From: Aminobacter anthyllidis
GTDB taxonomy: Bacteria > Pseudomonadota > Alphaproteobacteria > Rhizobiales > Rhizobiaceae
Direction: 5' to 3'
Assembly: GCF_018555685.1 (NCBI RefSeq)
Contig: NZ_JAFLWW010000008.1
Coordinates: 161,270-225,269 of the forward strand
Length of the DNA stretch: 64,000 nt
Made by a program: the position numbers and the translations under genes. The number at the start of each line of letters is the position of its first letter. Within the stretch, counting starts at the first letter, position 1. The notes under the pieces were generated by a model. It searched no databases, was not told where the DNA came from, and worked only from the letters and a program-made list of their open reading frames with translations. Positions 1-8,708 of this stretch are shown piece by piece.

Positions 1-365
1 AGCGTCACGGCAGCCGCCGAAATCATCAGCGGGCCGGAGGCAAAGACGACCTGAACGGAGGCACCGCGGTCGACCAGCCAGGCTTCGCGCAGCGCGGTGA
101 TCGGAACATAACGGCCGGGCAGCAACGTGCGCTTGGCGATGCGGCCATCGAGCTCGTCGGCCAAAGTGGCGACGGCATCGGGCCGCACCTTGCCCGGCTT
201 GAGGGTGATTTCCTTGAGCGAGGACAAGGCAATCGTCTCGCCGGGATAGATGACGCGGTTGGGAACGAGCACGACCTCCTGGTCGGCAGCCTGCGCTGCG
301 CCGCCAAGCATGGCGAATGCAAGCACCGCCGTGCGGATATGGAGGAGGGCGTTCCGTCGCCGCAT
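1..365 (-). CDS. flgA: FlgA, flagellar P-ring assembly chaperone (C-terminus cut by window edge)
   Basis: Periplasmic chaperone that helps FlgI form the P ring of the flagellar basal body. Reading leftward from the ATG at 365 gives an Arg-rich start (MRRRN), a hydrophobic stretch and an Ala-Gln-Ala signal-peptidase-like site near residue 25. A SAF/FlgA-type segment follows, including VIYPGETI, LDGRIAKRTLLPGRYV and a run ending at SAAAV where the window stops. About 121 codons are visible and the C-terminus is missing. The start lies 5 nt downstream of the flgG stop, so it is the next gene of the leftward operon, the usual rhizobial flgG-flgA order. The start fits the signal peptide well. Confidence 0.82.
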   Translation of the reverse strand, partial: MRRRNALLHIRTAVLAFAMLGGAAQAADQEVVLVPNRVIYPGETIALSSLKEITLKPGKVRPDAVATLADELDGRIAKRTLLPGRYVPITALREAWLVDRGASVQVVFASGPLMISAAAVT

Positions 366-370
366 GATCT

Positions 371-1159
371 TCACCGGAGATTCTTGGAAACGACGGCAGC
401 CATTTCGTCGGCCGCCTGGATGACTTTCGAATTCATCTCGTAAGCGCGCTGCGCCGAGATCAGCTCGGTGATTTCCTTGACCGGGTCGACGTTGGAGCTT
501 TCGAGGTAGCCCTGGCGGACGGTGGCGTAGCCGGGATCCCCGGGGATGCCGACATTGGCCGCGCCCGAGGCTTCGGTTTCGGCGAAGAGATTGTCGCCGA
601 GCGGCGCGAGGCCGGCCTCGTTGGCGAAGTTGGCGAGGGTCAGCTGGCCGAGCGGCTGAAGCGCTGTCTGGTTGTCGAGCCGGGCAAAGACCTGGCCGGA
701 ATTGTTGATGATCACCTCGACCGCGTCCTGCGGCACAGTGATCGCCGGGATGACGTTGAAGCCATCGACGGTGACGAGCTGGCCGGTGGCGTTCTTGTTG
801 AACGAGCCGGCGCGGGTATAGAGCGTCTGGCCGTCGGCGCCCTCGATCTGGAACCAGCCCTTGCCGGTCAGCGAGAGATCGTATTCGTTGCCTGTGTTGG
901 TGGGCACGCCCTGGATGTGGACGTTGCGCACTGCCGCGGTCTTGACGCCGAGACCGATGCTGACGCCTTCCGGCACGATCGCCGAATTCGCTCGGTTCGG
1001 TACGCCCTGGGTGCGGTCGACCTGGTAGAGCAGGTCGGAGAATTCGGCGCGGGCGCGCTTGTAGCCGGTGGTGTTGATGTTCGCGATGTTGTTCGCGATC
1101 ACCTCGAGATTGGTCTGTTGGGCATTCATGCCCGTGGCGGCGATGGCAAGTGCTTTCAT
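371..1159 (-). CDS. flgG: FlgG, flagellar distal rod protein
   Basis: Distal rod subunit of the flagellar basal body, exported through the flagellar type III apparatus. The 262-residue length is normal for FlgG. The N-terminus [20 protein letters not shown] followed by [20 protein letters not shown] is the conserved rod/hook N-terminal helix, and the C-terminus [28 protein letters not shown] is the matching C-terminal helix. The central part carries the FlgG hook-basal body domain ([23 protein letters not shown]). It is 11 nt downstream of fliE in the same operon, with flgA following. Confidence 0.96.
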   Translation of the reverse strand: MKALAIAATGMNAQQTNLEVIANNIANINTTGYKRARAEFSDLLYQVDRTQGVPNRANSAIVPEGVSIGLGVKTAAVRNVHIQGVPTNTGNEYDLSLTGKGWFQIEGADGQTLYTRAGSFNKNATGQLVTVDGFNVIPAITVPQDAVEVIINNSGQVFARLDNQTALQPLGQLTLANFANEAGLAPLGDNLFAETEASGAANVGIPGDPGYATVRQGYLESSNVDPVKEITELISAQRAYEMNSKVIQAADEMAAVVSKNLR

Positions 1160-1170
1160 CGGGATGTTCC

Positions 1171-1482
1171 TCAGATGCCCATGCGGCTGACTTCGAGATA
1201 GGCCGTGACGATCTTGTCGCGGATGGCGACGGCGGCCTGCAGCGCCTGTTCGGCACTCATCACCGCGTCGACGACTTCACGCGTGTCGGCCTTGCCCTGG
1301 AGACCGGCGAGCGACAGCTGCTCGGCCTGGCGCAAGGTCGCCTGGGTCTGCGCGGCGGCGTCCGCAAGCGCTGCGGCGAATGACGAGGCGACACCGCCAC
1401 CGGCGGCCGCGCCAGCCTCGGGCACAATGCTGGTCGGCTTGGACAGTAGCTGGGTGCCGACTGGGCTGATGCTGCCGATCAT
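1171..1482 (-). CDS. fliE: FliE, MS ring-rod junction protein
   Basis: Small protein that joins the MS ring (FliF) to the proximal rod. It has 103 residues, the usual FliE size. The C-terminal half, with [20 protein letters not shown] and [17 protein letters not shown], matches the conserved FliE helix. The N-terminal region is Ala/Gly-rich and low in conservation, as expected. The start codon overlaps the flgC stop by one base (TAATG arrangement at 1480-1484), which indicates translational coupling with flgC. Confidence 0.93.
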   Translation of the reverse strand: MIGSISPVGTQLLSKPTSIVPEAGAAAGGGVASSFAAALADAAAQTQATLRQAEQLSLAGLQGKADTREVVDAVMSAEQALQAAVAIRDKIVTAYLEVSRMGI

Positions 1483-1898
1483 TACTGGTTCCTCATAAGA
1501 TCAATCGTCATGGAAATGAGTTCGCGTGCCTGCTTGACGACCTGCAGGTTGGCTTCATAGGAGCGGTTGGCCTCGGTCATGTCGGCCATTTCGATGATGA
1601 CATTGACGTTGGGCATCTTGACGAAACCGGCGGCGTCGGCGGCCTCGTTGCCGGGCTGGAATTCCAGCGGAAAGGCAGTCTGGTCATGGCCGATCGAGGC
1701 GATCTCGACTGTCGAGGCGCCAGTGGCTCGGTCGAGCTCGGCAGCAAAGCTGACAGTCTTGCGGCGATAGGGATCGGCACCGGGCGTGTTGCCGGTCGAC
1801 TGGGCGTTGGCGAGGTTTTCCGAAACGATGCGAAGGCGTTCGGACTGGGCTCCGAGACCGGAACCGGCGACCTTGAGGGCGGCGACGAGCGGATCCAT
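1482..1898 (-). CDS. flgC: FlgC, flagellar proximal rod protein
   Basis: Proximal rod subunit of the flagellar basal body. It has 138 residues, the typical FlgC length. The N-terminal rod motif [15 protein letters not shown] is present, as are the family-typical PYRRKTVSF stretch and a C-terminal helix ([25 protein letters not shown]). It starts 5 nt after the flgB stop and overlaps fliE by one base, forming the compact flgB-flgC-fliE block common to most flagellated bacteria. Confidence 0.95.
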   Translation of the reverse strand: MDPLVAALKVAGSGLGAQSERLRIVSENLANAQSTGNTPGADPYRRKTVSFAAELDRATGASTVEIASIGHDQTAFPLEFQPGNEAADAAGFVKMPNVNVIIEMADMTEANRSYEANLQVVKQARELISMTIDLMRNQ

Positions 1899-1903
1899 CG
1901 GCG

Positions 1904-2284
1904 TCAGGCCTTCGTGCTTAGCATGATCATGCGGTGGAAGGCCTTGACGATGGCCGTGTTGAGCTCGAACGAGCGGCGGACCTCGCCGGCTTTCATGAGC
2001 TCGTCTTCAACGGCGACCGTGTTGTCGGAAGGCAGGACCGCGTGCTTGGGATCCTCGGCCTTGATGGCGTAACCGGCTTCGGTGGCGCCGCCGCTGAGGT
2101 GACCCGTCTGGGTCGAGGTCATCGCGACACGCGAACGATCAAGAACCTTGTCGAACGGTTCGATGTCGTTGGTCCGGTAGCCGGGCGTATTGGCGTTGGC
2201 GACGTTACCGGCGATGGCGTTCTGGCGCACTGATAGCCAGCGAGCCTGCTGGGCGGCCAGATCGAACAGGTTGACGGGGTCCAT
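1904..2284 (-). CDS. flgB: FlgB, flagellar proximal rod protein
   Basis: Proximal rod subunit of the basal body. The 126-residue form starting [20 protein letters not shown] is chosen; an upstream in-frame ATG would add only eight residues (MEICSEIS) and is less likely. The motif [20 protein letters not shown] is the conserved rod N-terminal signature. The C-terminal helix ([22 protein letters not shown]) matches the FlgB tail. It is first in the flgB-flgC-fliE-flgG-flgA string, with 72 nt separating it from the upstream membrane-protein gene. Confidence 0.94.
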   Translation of the reverse strand: MDPVNLFDLAAQQARWLSVRQNAIAGNVANANTPGYRTNDIEPFDKVLDRSRVAMTSTQTGHLSGGATEAGYAIKAEDPKHAVLPSDNTVAVEDELMKAGEVRRSFELNTAIVKAFHRMIMLSTKA

Positions 2285-2356
2285 GGAAATCTCCGAGCAG
2301 ATTTCCAAACACTATTGCCCCAGTCTTGCGCGGGCCTTGCGCGGGGCCCAGCGCCA

Positions 2357-2986
2357 TTATTGCGAGACCTGGAAGACCTCTTCGCGCGAGGTGACGAGCA
2401 CCCATTTGCCGTCGCGCTGCTCGATCGATGCGACGCGGCTCGAGTCGGGAAGGACCGATCCGCGCTGGACGACCCAGACGCCGGCGTCGTCTTCGACCAT
2501 GGCGCGGCCGTTGGTGATATGGACGAGCTTGAACTCGATCTTGGGTCCGGGGAAGGGCTGTTCGGCAAGGCCAGGAACGCCGGCCTCATTGTCCTTGTCA
2601 GGACGCAGCGAGCCGGTTGCAAACAGGTCGAGCTTCATCGGCGGAATGTCTTCGACCGACATCGGCGCGCCGACGCGTTCGACCTGCTGGCCCATCACCA
2701 GTGGCGGCGCCTGGTCATTCTGGCCACCGCCGGAGAATTTCATCGCGCGAATGCCGAACTTGTCCTGGTTGAAGAAGATGTACCAGGGAAACAGCGCGCA
2801 GGTGAGCCCGAGCGCAATGCCCAAGGCGGCAATGATGAAGTCGCTGCGGTGGTCGCGCTTTTCGCGCCGTGGCGCGATCGTCAGCGGCGAGCGCTTCAAG
2901 CCAAGGCGCTGCAGCAGCGTGCGCGGCTTGTCCTTGGAGCCGATCATCTCAAGGAACTCGCTTGCCGGGTCATTCCGCCTGAACAT
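2357..2986 (-). CDS. Conserved single-pass membrane protein of the flagellar operon, unknown function
   Basis: A 209-residue protein without a recognised named domain. Residues 1-47 are basic and cytoplasmic-looking (LLQRLGLKRSPL, APRREKRDHR). One transmembrane segment lies at about 50-68 (FIIAALGIALGLTCALF). The rest is a soluble, presumably periplasmic domain ending in short beta-type segments (KIEFKLVHITNGRAMVEDD, VWVVQRGSVLPD), reminiscent of small SH3-like or PilP-like folds; this resemblance is only an impression. Its start overlaps the end of fliI by 17 nt, so the two are probably co-translated. A rhizobial flagellum-specific accessory factor is likely. Confidence 0.75.
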   Translation of the reverse strand: MFRRNDPASEFLEMIGSKDKPRTLLQRLGLKRSPLTIAPRREKRDHRSDFIIAALGIALGLTCALFPWYIFFNQDKFGIRAMKFSGGGQNDQAPPLVMGQQVERVGAPMSVEDIPPMKLDLFATGSLRPDKDNEAGVPGLAEQPFPGPKIEFKLVHITNGRAMVEDDAGVWVVQRGSVLPDSSRVASIEQRDGKWVLVTSREEVFQVSQ

Positions 2987-4370
2987 GGGCTCTATCCTTG
3001 GATTTCAGATGGCGTGCGAGGTCGGAGAACGGATCGAGCGAAGGCCCGTCGACTGGCGACTGGCCGAGTGCTTCGTAGATCACAGGGACCTGGCGCACGG
3101 CGAGGTCGAGGTCCGGATCGGCACCGGGCTGGTAGGCACCGAGCAGACGGATGTCGCGCGTATCCTCGAAGCGCGAGATCAGCGCCTTGAGCTTGCTGAC
3201 GAGCTGGCGCTGCTCAGGGGTCCAGGCCTTGCCGGCGAGACGCGAGATCGATGCCAGCGGATTGACCGGGGGATAGCGGCCCTGCTCGGCGATCGAGCGG
3301 TCGAGCACGATGTGGCCGTCAAGGATGCCGCGGACGGAATCGGCGACCGGATCGTTATGGTCGTCGCCGTCGATGAGCACCGAGATGATCGCGGTGATCG
3401 AGCCGGTGCCCTCCATGCCGGGGCCGGCGCGTTCGAGCAGCTTGGGCAGCTCGGTGAAGACGGATGCGGGGTAGCCGCGCGCCACCGGCGGCTCGCCGGC
3501 ACCGATGGCGACTTCGCGGAGTGCGTGGGCAAAACGGGTGATCGAATCGAGCACCAGCAGCACGCGGTCGCCACGGTCGCGGAAATGCTCGGCGACGCGC
3601 ATGGCGGTATCAGGCGCACGGCGGCGCATCATCGCGCTCTCGTCGGAGGTGGCGACGACGGCGACGGTCTTGGCCATGGAGGCCACGCCGATGGTGTCTT
3701 CGAGGAATTCGCGGACTTCGCGGCCACGTTCGCCGATCAGCGCGACGACGACGGTGTCGAAGGCGTCAGCACCGGCGAGCATGGCAAGCAGCGTCGACTT
3801 GCCGACGCCGGAGCCGGCGAAGATGCCCATGCGCTGGCCGAAACAGAGAGGCGTGAAGATGTCGATGACGCGGACGCCGGTCATGAAGCCGGTTTCGACG
3901 CGCTGGCGCGCGAGGGCTGCCGGCGGGATGGCTTCGGCCGCATCCTGCCTGGTGTTGCGGATCAACGGCGTGCCGCCGTCGATGGGGCGACCAAGGGCAT
4001 CGATGGCACGACCGCGCCAGCTTGGATGGGGCGTGATGGCGATCGGACCACGGGTGAAGACGGCGTCGCCGACACCAACATCGCCGCTGCTTTCGTATGG
4101 CGCGACAAGCACTTCATCGCGGCCGATCTGGACGATCTCGCCACGGCGGTTGCGGCCATGGCCACGATGCTCGACGATGTCGCCGAGGCGCGCGATCGAG
4201 GAGAGGCCGCCGACCTTGTAGTGGGTCGGCGCGATTTCCGTGACTTGCCCACCACGCCTGACCAGCAGGCGGTCGTCGGCGAAGCGATGCTGGATCCGCT
4301 CGAGCGCTTCGAGCCGATTGTCGTGAACCGCCTCGGGCTCGTTGCGGATATTGGCCAGCGAGGTGCTCAC
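2970..4370 (-). CDS. fliI: FliI, flagellar type III export ATPase
   Basis: Cytoplasmic ATPase energising export of flagellar subunits. The 466-residue length fits the family. The Walker A motif FAGSGVGKSTLLAML, the DTVVVALIGERGREV segment, a Walker B region (RVLLVLDSITRFAHALREVA) and the family-typical GEPPVARGYPASVFTELPKLLERAG are all present. The N-terminal beta-barrel-like part contains ALGRPIDGGTPL. The gene directly abuts flgF (1 nt) and overlaps the following membrane-protein gene, consistent with a tight operon. Confidence 0.96.
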   Translation of the reverse strand: MSTSLANIRNEPEAVHDNRLEALERIQHRFADDRLLVRRGGQVTEIAPTHYKVGGLSSIARLGDIVEHRGHGRNRRGEIVQIGRDEVLVAPYESSGDVGVGDAVFTRGPIAITPHPSWRGRAIDALGRPIDGGTPLIRNTRQDAAEAIPPAALARQRVETGFMTGVRVIDIFTPLCFGQRMGIFAGSGVGKSTLLAMLAGADAFDTVVVALIGERGREVREFLEDTIGVASMAKTVAVVATSDESAMMRRRAPDTAMRVAEHFRDRGDRVLLVLDSITRFAHALREVAIGAGEPPVARGYPASVFTELPKLLERAGPGMEGTGSITAIISVLIDGDDHNDPVADSVRGILDGHIVLDRSIAEQGRYPPVNPLASISRLAGKAWTPEQRQLVSKLKALISRFEDTRDIRLLGAYQPGADPDLDLAVRQVPVIYEALGQSPVDGPSLDPFSDLARHLKSKDRAHVQAE

Positions 4371-5093
4371 TTACTTCGAGCCAAGGGTCTTGATGGCTTC
4401 GGAGAACGAGGCTTCGGTCTGGCGCATCAGGGCGGCGGTGCTCTCAAAAGCGCGCTGCACCATGATGAGCTTGGTCATCTCCTTGATAGGATTGACGTTG
4501 GACTCCTCGACGAAACCCTGGACGATGCCGGCATCCATGCGGTCGACGACCGGCTCGGGCGCTGACGGCGGGATGACGCCGGAATTGCCGTAACGGACGA
4601 AATTGGTGCCCGGGTTGAATTCGTAGAGGCCGATGGCGCCGACCAGGCGTCCGTCCTGGCGCAACGAGCCGTCGGTGCCCGCGGTTGGCGGTCCGGCGCG
4701 CGGGTCGAGCTGCATCGGCGCGCCGCCGGCGTCGAGCACCGGGTGGCCCTCGACGGTGACGAGTTGGCCTTCGGCGGTCATGGAGAAGCGGCCATCGCGC
4801 GTCATCACGACGCCGGCAGGGGTCTCGATGCCGAACCAGGCGTCGCCGCGGACGGCGAAATCGAAGGGGTTGCCGGTTTCGCGCATGCCGCCATGCTGGG
4901 TCGAAAGATAGGTGTCGCCCGGCGAGGTGAAAGAGACGGATTTCGGGCCGATGCCGGAAACGACGTCCTCGAACTTCACGCCGGTGGCGCGAAAGCCGAC
5001 GGTCGAGGCGTTGGCGACATTGTCGGCGATGGTATTGAGACGCTTTTCCAGTGCGACCTGGGCGGAAAGGGCGACGTAGAGACCGTTCTGCAT
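4371..5093 (-). CDS. flgF: FlgF, flagellar proximal rod protein
   Basis: Rod subunit between FlgB/C and FlgG. It has 240 residues. The N-terminus MQNGLYVALSAQVALEKRLN plus TIADNVANASTVGFRATGVKFEDVV is the rod/hook signature. The middle GDAWFGIETPAGVVMTRDGRF and LVTVEGHPVLDAGG are typical of the FlgF/FlgG fold. The C-terminal helix VEESNVNPIKEMTKLIMVQRAFEST matches FlgF/FlgG ends. It sits between the DUF1217 gene (6 nt) and fliI (adjacent), the usual rhizobial arrangement. Confidence 0.94.
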   Translation of the reverse strand: MQNGLYVALSAQVALEKRLNTIADNVANASTVGFRATGVKFEDVVSGIGPKSVSFTSPGDTYLSTQHGGMRETGNPFDFAVRGDAWFGIETPAGVVMTRDGRFSMTAEGQLVTVEGHPVLDAGGAPMQLDPRAGPPTAGTDGSLRQDGRLVGAIGLYEFNPGTNFVRYGNSGVIPPSAPEPVVDRMDAGIVQGFVEESNVNPIKEMTKLIMVQRAFESTAALMRQTEASFSEAIKTLGSK

Positions 5094-5099
5094 GATGTC

Positions 5100-6221
5100 T
5101 CAGAACCTCATCTTATGCATGGCAAACAGCAGGTCGGCTGAGATGCCATAGGATGGTGAATTGCCGAAGAGCACGCCGACTGACTGCTGTACCGGGGAGG
5201 AAGGGTTGTTGATTTCCCACAGACTGGTGAAGCGCTTGAGGAAGTCGCCGAGCTTCTTGGGATTTGAAAAGGTCTCGATCTTGAGTTTGCTTTCGAACAG
5301 CTTGACCTGCTTGTCGATGTCGGCAGAGGCAAAGGATTCAGGCAGGCCGAGTGCCGTGCGCACGACCTTGGCGAGGGCGGGGTCGGCGAGGATTTCGTAG
5401 TAGCTGGTGACGGTCTTGGCCTTGCGCTCGAAATAGAGGGCGAGGCGCACGCCCTCATTGCTCTTGCCGGCGTTTTCCTCGAGCGTCTGGCGCACATATT
5501 TGTCGACCGCCGGCTTCTGGGCCGGATTGTAGGTCGTCGCGCTCTCGCCGAAGGCCTCGAAGTTGTAGGTGCTGGCGAACGCGGCGTAGCGCTTGTCCGT
5601 CATCTGGTTGGCGAAGCTTTTCGGATCGCGAACGCCGCCGGCCAGAACCTTCTCCATCATCTCCTTGTTTGGGATCGAAGCTTCGATGGCGAAGGATTTC
5701 ATCGCGAAGGCGTAGAGCCGCGTGTCGGACATCAGGTCCTTGGCCGACTTCACCTTGACGATGTTGTCGAGGTAATATTGGACCTCTTGCTGAACGGCAG
5801 GCGAGTTGGGGTTGCCGCCACCCAGCTTGACCTGGGCGAGGTACTTGTCGACCGCGCCCTGCTGCGCCTTGTTGAAGATGGTGGCCTTGTCGCCGAGCTC
5901 GGCGAAGTTGAAGCTCTTGACGAATTCGGCGTAGCGCTTGTCGCTCAGCTTGTTGGCGAAGCTGTCCTTGTTGGCCACGCCTTCCTTCAAGGCCTTGGCT
6001 ATGAAGGCCTTGGCGTAGGCCATGTTTTCGAGGCCGTGCGCCTTCATGGCGTATTTGAACAGACGGTCGTTCTTGACGAACTCGTCGACGCTTTTCACCT
6101 TGGTGATGTTCTTGAGGTAGTATTCCGTTTCGCGCTCGACCGTGGGCTGGTCCTCGACACGACTAAGAGCCTTGCCGAGATCCCGCGCGATCAGCTGGTA
6201 GCTCGTATAGGTATTGATCAC
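5100..6221 (-). CDS. DUF1217-type flagellar protein with internal duplication
   Basis: A 373-residue, alanine- and lysine-rich helical protein matching what is known as the DUF1217 family, found beside flagellar genes in rhizobia. Two similar units are visible. The first runs from TEYYLKNITKVKSVDEFVKN through SFANKLSDKRYAEFVKSFNF; the second from VQYYLDNIVKVKSAKDLMSD through SFANQMTDKRYAAFASTYNF. The C-terminus (ADLLFAMHKMRF) is short and conserved-looking. It is the first gene of the leftward flagellar operon, divergent from motA. Its biochemical role is unknown; a flagellum-associated or exported structural role is inferred from context. Confidence 0.82.
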   Translation of the reverse strand: MINTYTSYQLIARDLGKALSRVEDQPTVERETEYYLKNITKVKSVDEFVKNDRLFKYAMKAHGLENMAYAKAFIAKALKEGVANKDSFANKLSDKRYAEFVKSFNFAELGDKATIFNKAQQGAVDKYLAQVKLGGGNPNSPAVQQEVQYYLDNIVKVKSAKDLMSDTRLYAFAMKSFAIEASIPNKEMMEKVLAGGVRDPKSFANQMTDKRYAAFASTYNFEAFGESATTYNPAQKPAVDKYVRQTLEENAGKSNEGVRLALYFERKAKTVTSYYEILADPALAKVVRTALGLPESFASADIDKQVKLFESKLKIETFSNPKKLGDFLKRFTSLWEINNPSSPVQQSVGVLFGNSPSYGISADLLFAMHKMRF

Positions 6222-6373
6222 GACAACAGCCCTTCCGCCGCAGCATAGACGGGGAAGGCTACGCTCAAATGCTTGCGCGAGGCTGAATCGGCTCGCGATG
6301 GTCCTTCAAGCCTCACACAAGGCACGGCAGCTATCTGTGCCTGCATGTTGCTTTGAATGCGGAAGGACCTGCT
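6222..6373. promoter_or_regulatory. Divergent flagellar promoter region (DUF1217 gene / motA)
   Basis: The 152-nt gap between the two divergent flagellar operons must carry both promoters. No convincing sigma-54 or sigma-28 consensus was recognised. In related rhizobia these class II/III promoters depend on VisNR and Rem, so control by the visN/visR products in this window is a reasonable inference. Confidence 0.45.
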
Positions 6374-7249
6374 GTGGGCATTCTGATCGGACTCGTCGTG
6401 ACGCTGGGCTGTGTGCTCGGCGGCTTCATGGCGATGGGTGGACACCTAGAAGTCCTGATGCAGCCTTGGGAGCTCGTCATCATTGGCGGCGCAGCCCTCG
6501 GCACCTTCCTGGTCGCCAACCCGATGGCCACCGTCAAGGATACCGGCAAGGCGATTGTCGAAGCGCTCAAGCAGGCGGTGCCGAAAGAGCAGGACTATCT
6601 CGAAACGCTGGGCGTTCTGCATTCGCTGATGCGCGAGCTGCGCACCAAGACGCGCTCCGAGGTCGAGGCCCATATCGACAACCCAGACGACTCGCCGATC
6701 TTCCAGGCCTATCCCTCGGTGCTGAAGAACTACGACCTGACGCATTTCATCTGCGACTATTGCCGTATCATCATCATCGGCAATGCTCGTTCGCACGAGA
6801 TCGAGGCGCTGATGGACGAAGAAATCCAGACCATCCGCACCGACAAGCTCAAGTCCTATCACGCGCTGATCGCTGTGGGCGACGGCCTGCCGGCGCTCGG
6901 CATCGTCGCCGCCGTGCTCGGCGTGGTCAAGGCGATGGGCGCGCTCGACCAGTCGCCCGAGATCCTCGGCGGATTAATCGGTGCCGCACTGGTCGGCACC
7001 TTCCTTGGCATCTTCTTGTCCTATGCGGTGGTCGGTCCGATCGCCACCAAGATCAAGACGGTGCGCGAGAAGAAAAACCGCCTCTACATCGTCGTGAAGC
7101 AGACGCTGCTTGCCTACATGAACGGTTCGCTGCCGCAGGTGGCGATCGAGTTCGGCCGCAAGACGATTTCGTCTTACGATCGTCCGTCGATCGATTCGGT
7201 CGAGCAGAGCACGCTGAACACAGCCATCGTCGAAAAGAAGGCGGCCTGA
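6374..7249 (+). CDS. motA: MotA, flagellar motor stator subunit
   Basis: Inner-membrane proton-channel subunit of the flagellar motor. The GTG at 6374 is chosen: it has a GGAAGGA ribosome-binding site six bases upstream and gives [20 protein letters not shown], the expected MotA N-terminus. A TTG at 6353 would add seven residues lacking family character. The protein (291 residues) has four membrane segments, two N-terminal (about 3-22 and 35-52) and two C-terminal ([21 protein letters not shown] and [21 protein letters not shown]), flanking a cytoplasmic loop. No motB follows here; rhizobial motB is normally elsewhere in the flagellar region. Confidence 0.94.
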   Translation: MGILIGLVVTLGCVLGGFMAMGGHLEVLMQPWELVIIGGAALGTFLVANPMATVKDTGKAIVEALKQAVPKEQDYLETLGVLHSLMRELRTKTRSEVEAHIDNPDDSPIFQAYPSVLKNYDLTHFICDYCRIIIIGNARSHEIEALMDEEIQTIRTDKLKSYHALIAVGDGLPALGIVAAVLGVVKAMGALDQSPEILGGLIGAALVGTFLGIFLSYAVVGPIATKIKTVREKKNRLYIVVKQTLLAYMNGSLPQVAIEFGRKTISSYDRPSIDSVEQSTLNTAIVEKKAA

Positions 7250-7285
7250 GGCAATGCGGGACGCTGACAAAGGGCATCGCAAGTC

Positions 7286-8218
7286 ATGAATACCACCGCA
7301 AGCCCGGCGGAATCGCGGGACGTCGTCATCGAGCGCCTGTTGGGCGATACCGGCGAACCGGAGAAAGTACTTGCCGCGTCGCGCCGTCTGGCTGAGCGCG
7401 CGGCAACCGCGGTTGCAGAAGCCATCAACGACGTGCTGCCTTCGCCCGTTTTCGTCGAGGTCGGCGAGGTCAAGCTTGGCCGCATGACCGATGCCAAGGC
7501 CGGCAAGAACAACCAGGCGATGACCGTTGCTCCGACCCGCGCTTCGCCCGATGGTCTGGTGATGACGTTCGATCCGCAGGCGATCGCCATCCTGGTCAAC
7601 CTGATGTTCGGCGGCGACCCCACGCGCGATGTCGCGCCGATCGACCGCGATCTTTCGTCGATCGAGCTCGGCGTTGTCTCGCTGCTGACCCAGGACGTCG
7701 CGCGCGCGCTGAACGCGCAAGGCCCGGATGGCGGGCTCGGCGTCAAACTGCCGGCGCCGGAAGCGATGACCGGCGCGACGATGAAGAAACATGTCTTCCG
7801 CGACGGACCTTCGGCGCGCATCGTGTTGACCGTTTCGACGACGGTTTCGCGCGGTACGCTGACGCTGACCCTGCCGCAGCGCGTGCTGGTGACGGATCGC
7901 CGCCCGGCCGAGGTGGAAACAAATGCCGCGCCAGCCACCGAATGGCGCTCGCGCTTCTCCGACGAATTGATGCGCTCGACAGTCAAGCTCGAGGCCTCGA
8001 TGCCGATCGGCCGCATGACGCTTGGCGACCTGACCGGGCTCGTGGTCGGGCAGGTCATCGAACTCGCCGAAAACACCCAGTCCAACGCGATTATCGCCGC
8101 CCGCGGCAAGACATTGTTTGCCTGCGAGTTCGGCAAGCTCGGCCAGAACTACACCGTACGCATCCGGCGTCCGTTCGACTCTACCGAAGAAACAATTGAA
8201 GGGATCGTCGCGGGTTGA
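7286..8218 (+). CDS. fliM: FliM, flagellar switch protein
   Basis: Rotor C-ring component that normally receives phospho-CheY. The 310-residue sequence has a CheC-like middle domain (LVMTFDPQAIAILVNLMFGGDP, IELGVVSLLTQDVARAL) and a C-terminal SpoA-type domain (SRFSDELMRSTVKLEASMPIGRMTLGDLTGLVVG). The canonical N-terminal CheY-binding motif (LSQDEIDALL-like) is not visible; the N-terminus reads MNTTASPAESRDVVIERLLG. Identification therefore rests on the domain architecture and its position between motA and fliN. Rhizobial FliM proteins are known to be divergent. Confidence 0.88.
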   Translation: MNTTASPAESRDVVIERLLGDTGEPEKVLAASRRLAERAATAVAEAINDVLPSPVFVEVGEVKLGRMTDAKAGKNNQAMTVAPTRASPDGLVMTFDPQAIAILVNLMFGGDPTRDVAPIDRDLSSIELGVVSLLTQDVARALNAQGPDGGLGVKLPAPEAMTGATMKKHVFRDGPSARIVLTVSTTVSRGTLTLTLPQRVLVTDRRPAEVETNAAPATEWRSRFSDELMRSTVKLEASMPIGRMTLGDLTGLVVGQVIELAENTQSNAIIAARGKTLFACEFGKLGQNYTVRIRRPFDSTEETIEGIVAG

Positions 8219-8263
8219 GCGCTGCCTAGCAGCCACCGCGAACGACAGAACTGGAGAACACCG

Positions 8264-8665
8264 ATGAGCAAGGCGCAGTCCAAGCCCGAGGTCGAAAAGC
8301 CCGAAATCGAGGAAGTCGAGGACGATCAGCTCAACCGTGCCATCGAAGAATTGCGCGGCGTTCTGAGCGAAGAGGAAAAACGACCAAGTGCTGCGAGCAC
8401 CGCCGCCGCAGGCAACAACAGCGTGATCTTCGGCATTCCGGTCGAGGTGCAGATCGTATTGGGCAGCACCGAAATGCCGGTGTCCGAGCTGATGGCGTTG
8501 CAGAAAGGCTCGACCGTCGCGCTCGACCGACGCATCGGCGAACCGGTCGACGTCGTCGTCAATGGCCGCCGCATCGCCCGTGGCGAGATCACCGTGCTCG
8601 AAAGCGACCCGTCGCGCTTCGGCATCCGCCTGACCGAAATCGTTGCGGCGACCAAGAGCGCCTGA
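8264..8665 (+). CDS. fliN: FliN, flagellar switch protein
   Basis: C-ring subunit that forms the base of the rotor. It has 133 residues: an acidic N-terminal tail (EKPEIEEVEDDQLNRAIEEL) and a C-terminal SpoA domain from about residue 55, with IFGIPVEVQIVLGSTEMPVS, LQKGSTVALDRRIGEPVDVV and NGRRIARGEITVLE. These are hallmark FliN/SpoA motifs. It lies 45 nt after fliM and 43 nt before fliG, in the rhizobial fliM-fliN-fliG order. Confidence 0.95.
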   Translation: MSKAQSKPEVEKPEIEEVEDDQLNRAIEELRGVLSEEEKRPSAASTAAAGNNSVIFGIPVEVQIVLGSTEMPVSELMALQKGSTVALDRRIGEPVDVVVNGRRIARGEITVLESDPSRFGIRLTEIVAATKSA

Positions 8666-8708
8666 GGACTTTGACCGTGCTTACCCTCGCTTCTAGAAAG
8701 GCTTCCGC

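Noticed and set aside
2190..4565. A very long open frame on the plus strand over fliI and the flgF end
   Set aside because: It is the antisense of fliI and neighbours, has Arg/Asp-rich low-complexity composition with no domain, and the true genes on the minus strand are unmistakable.
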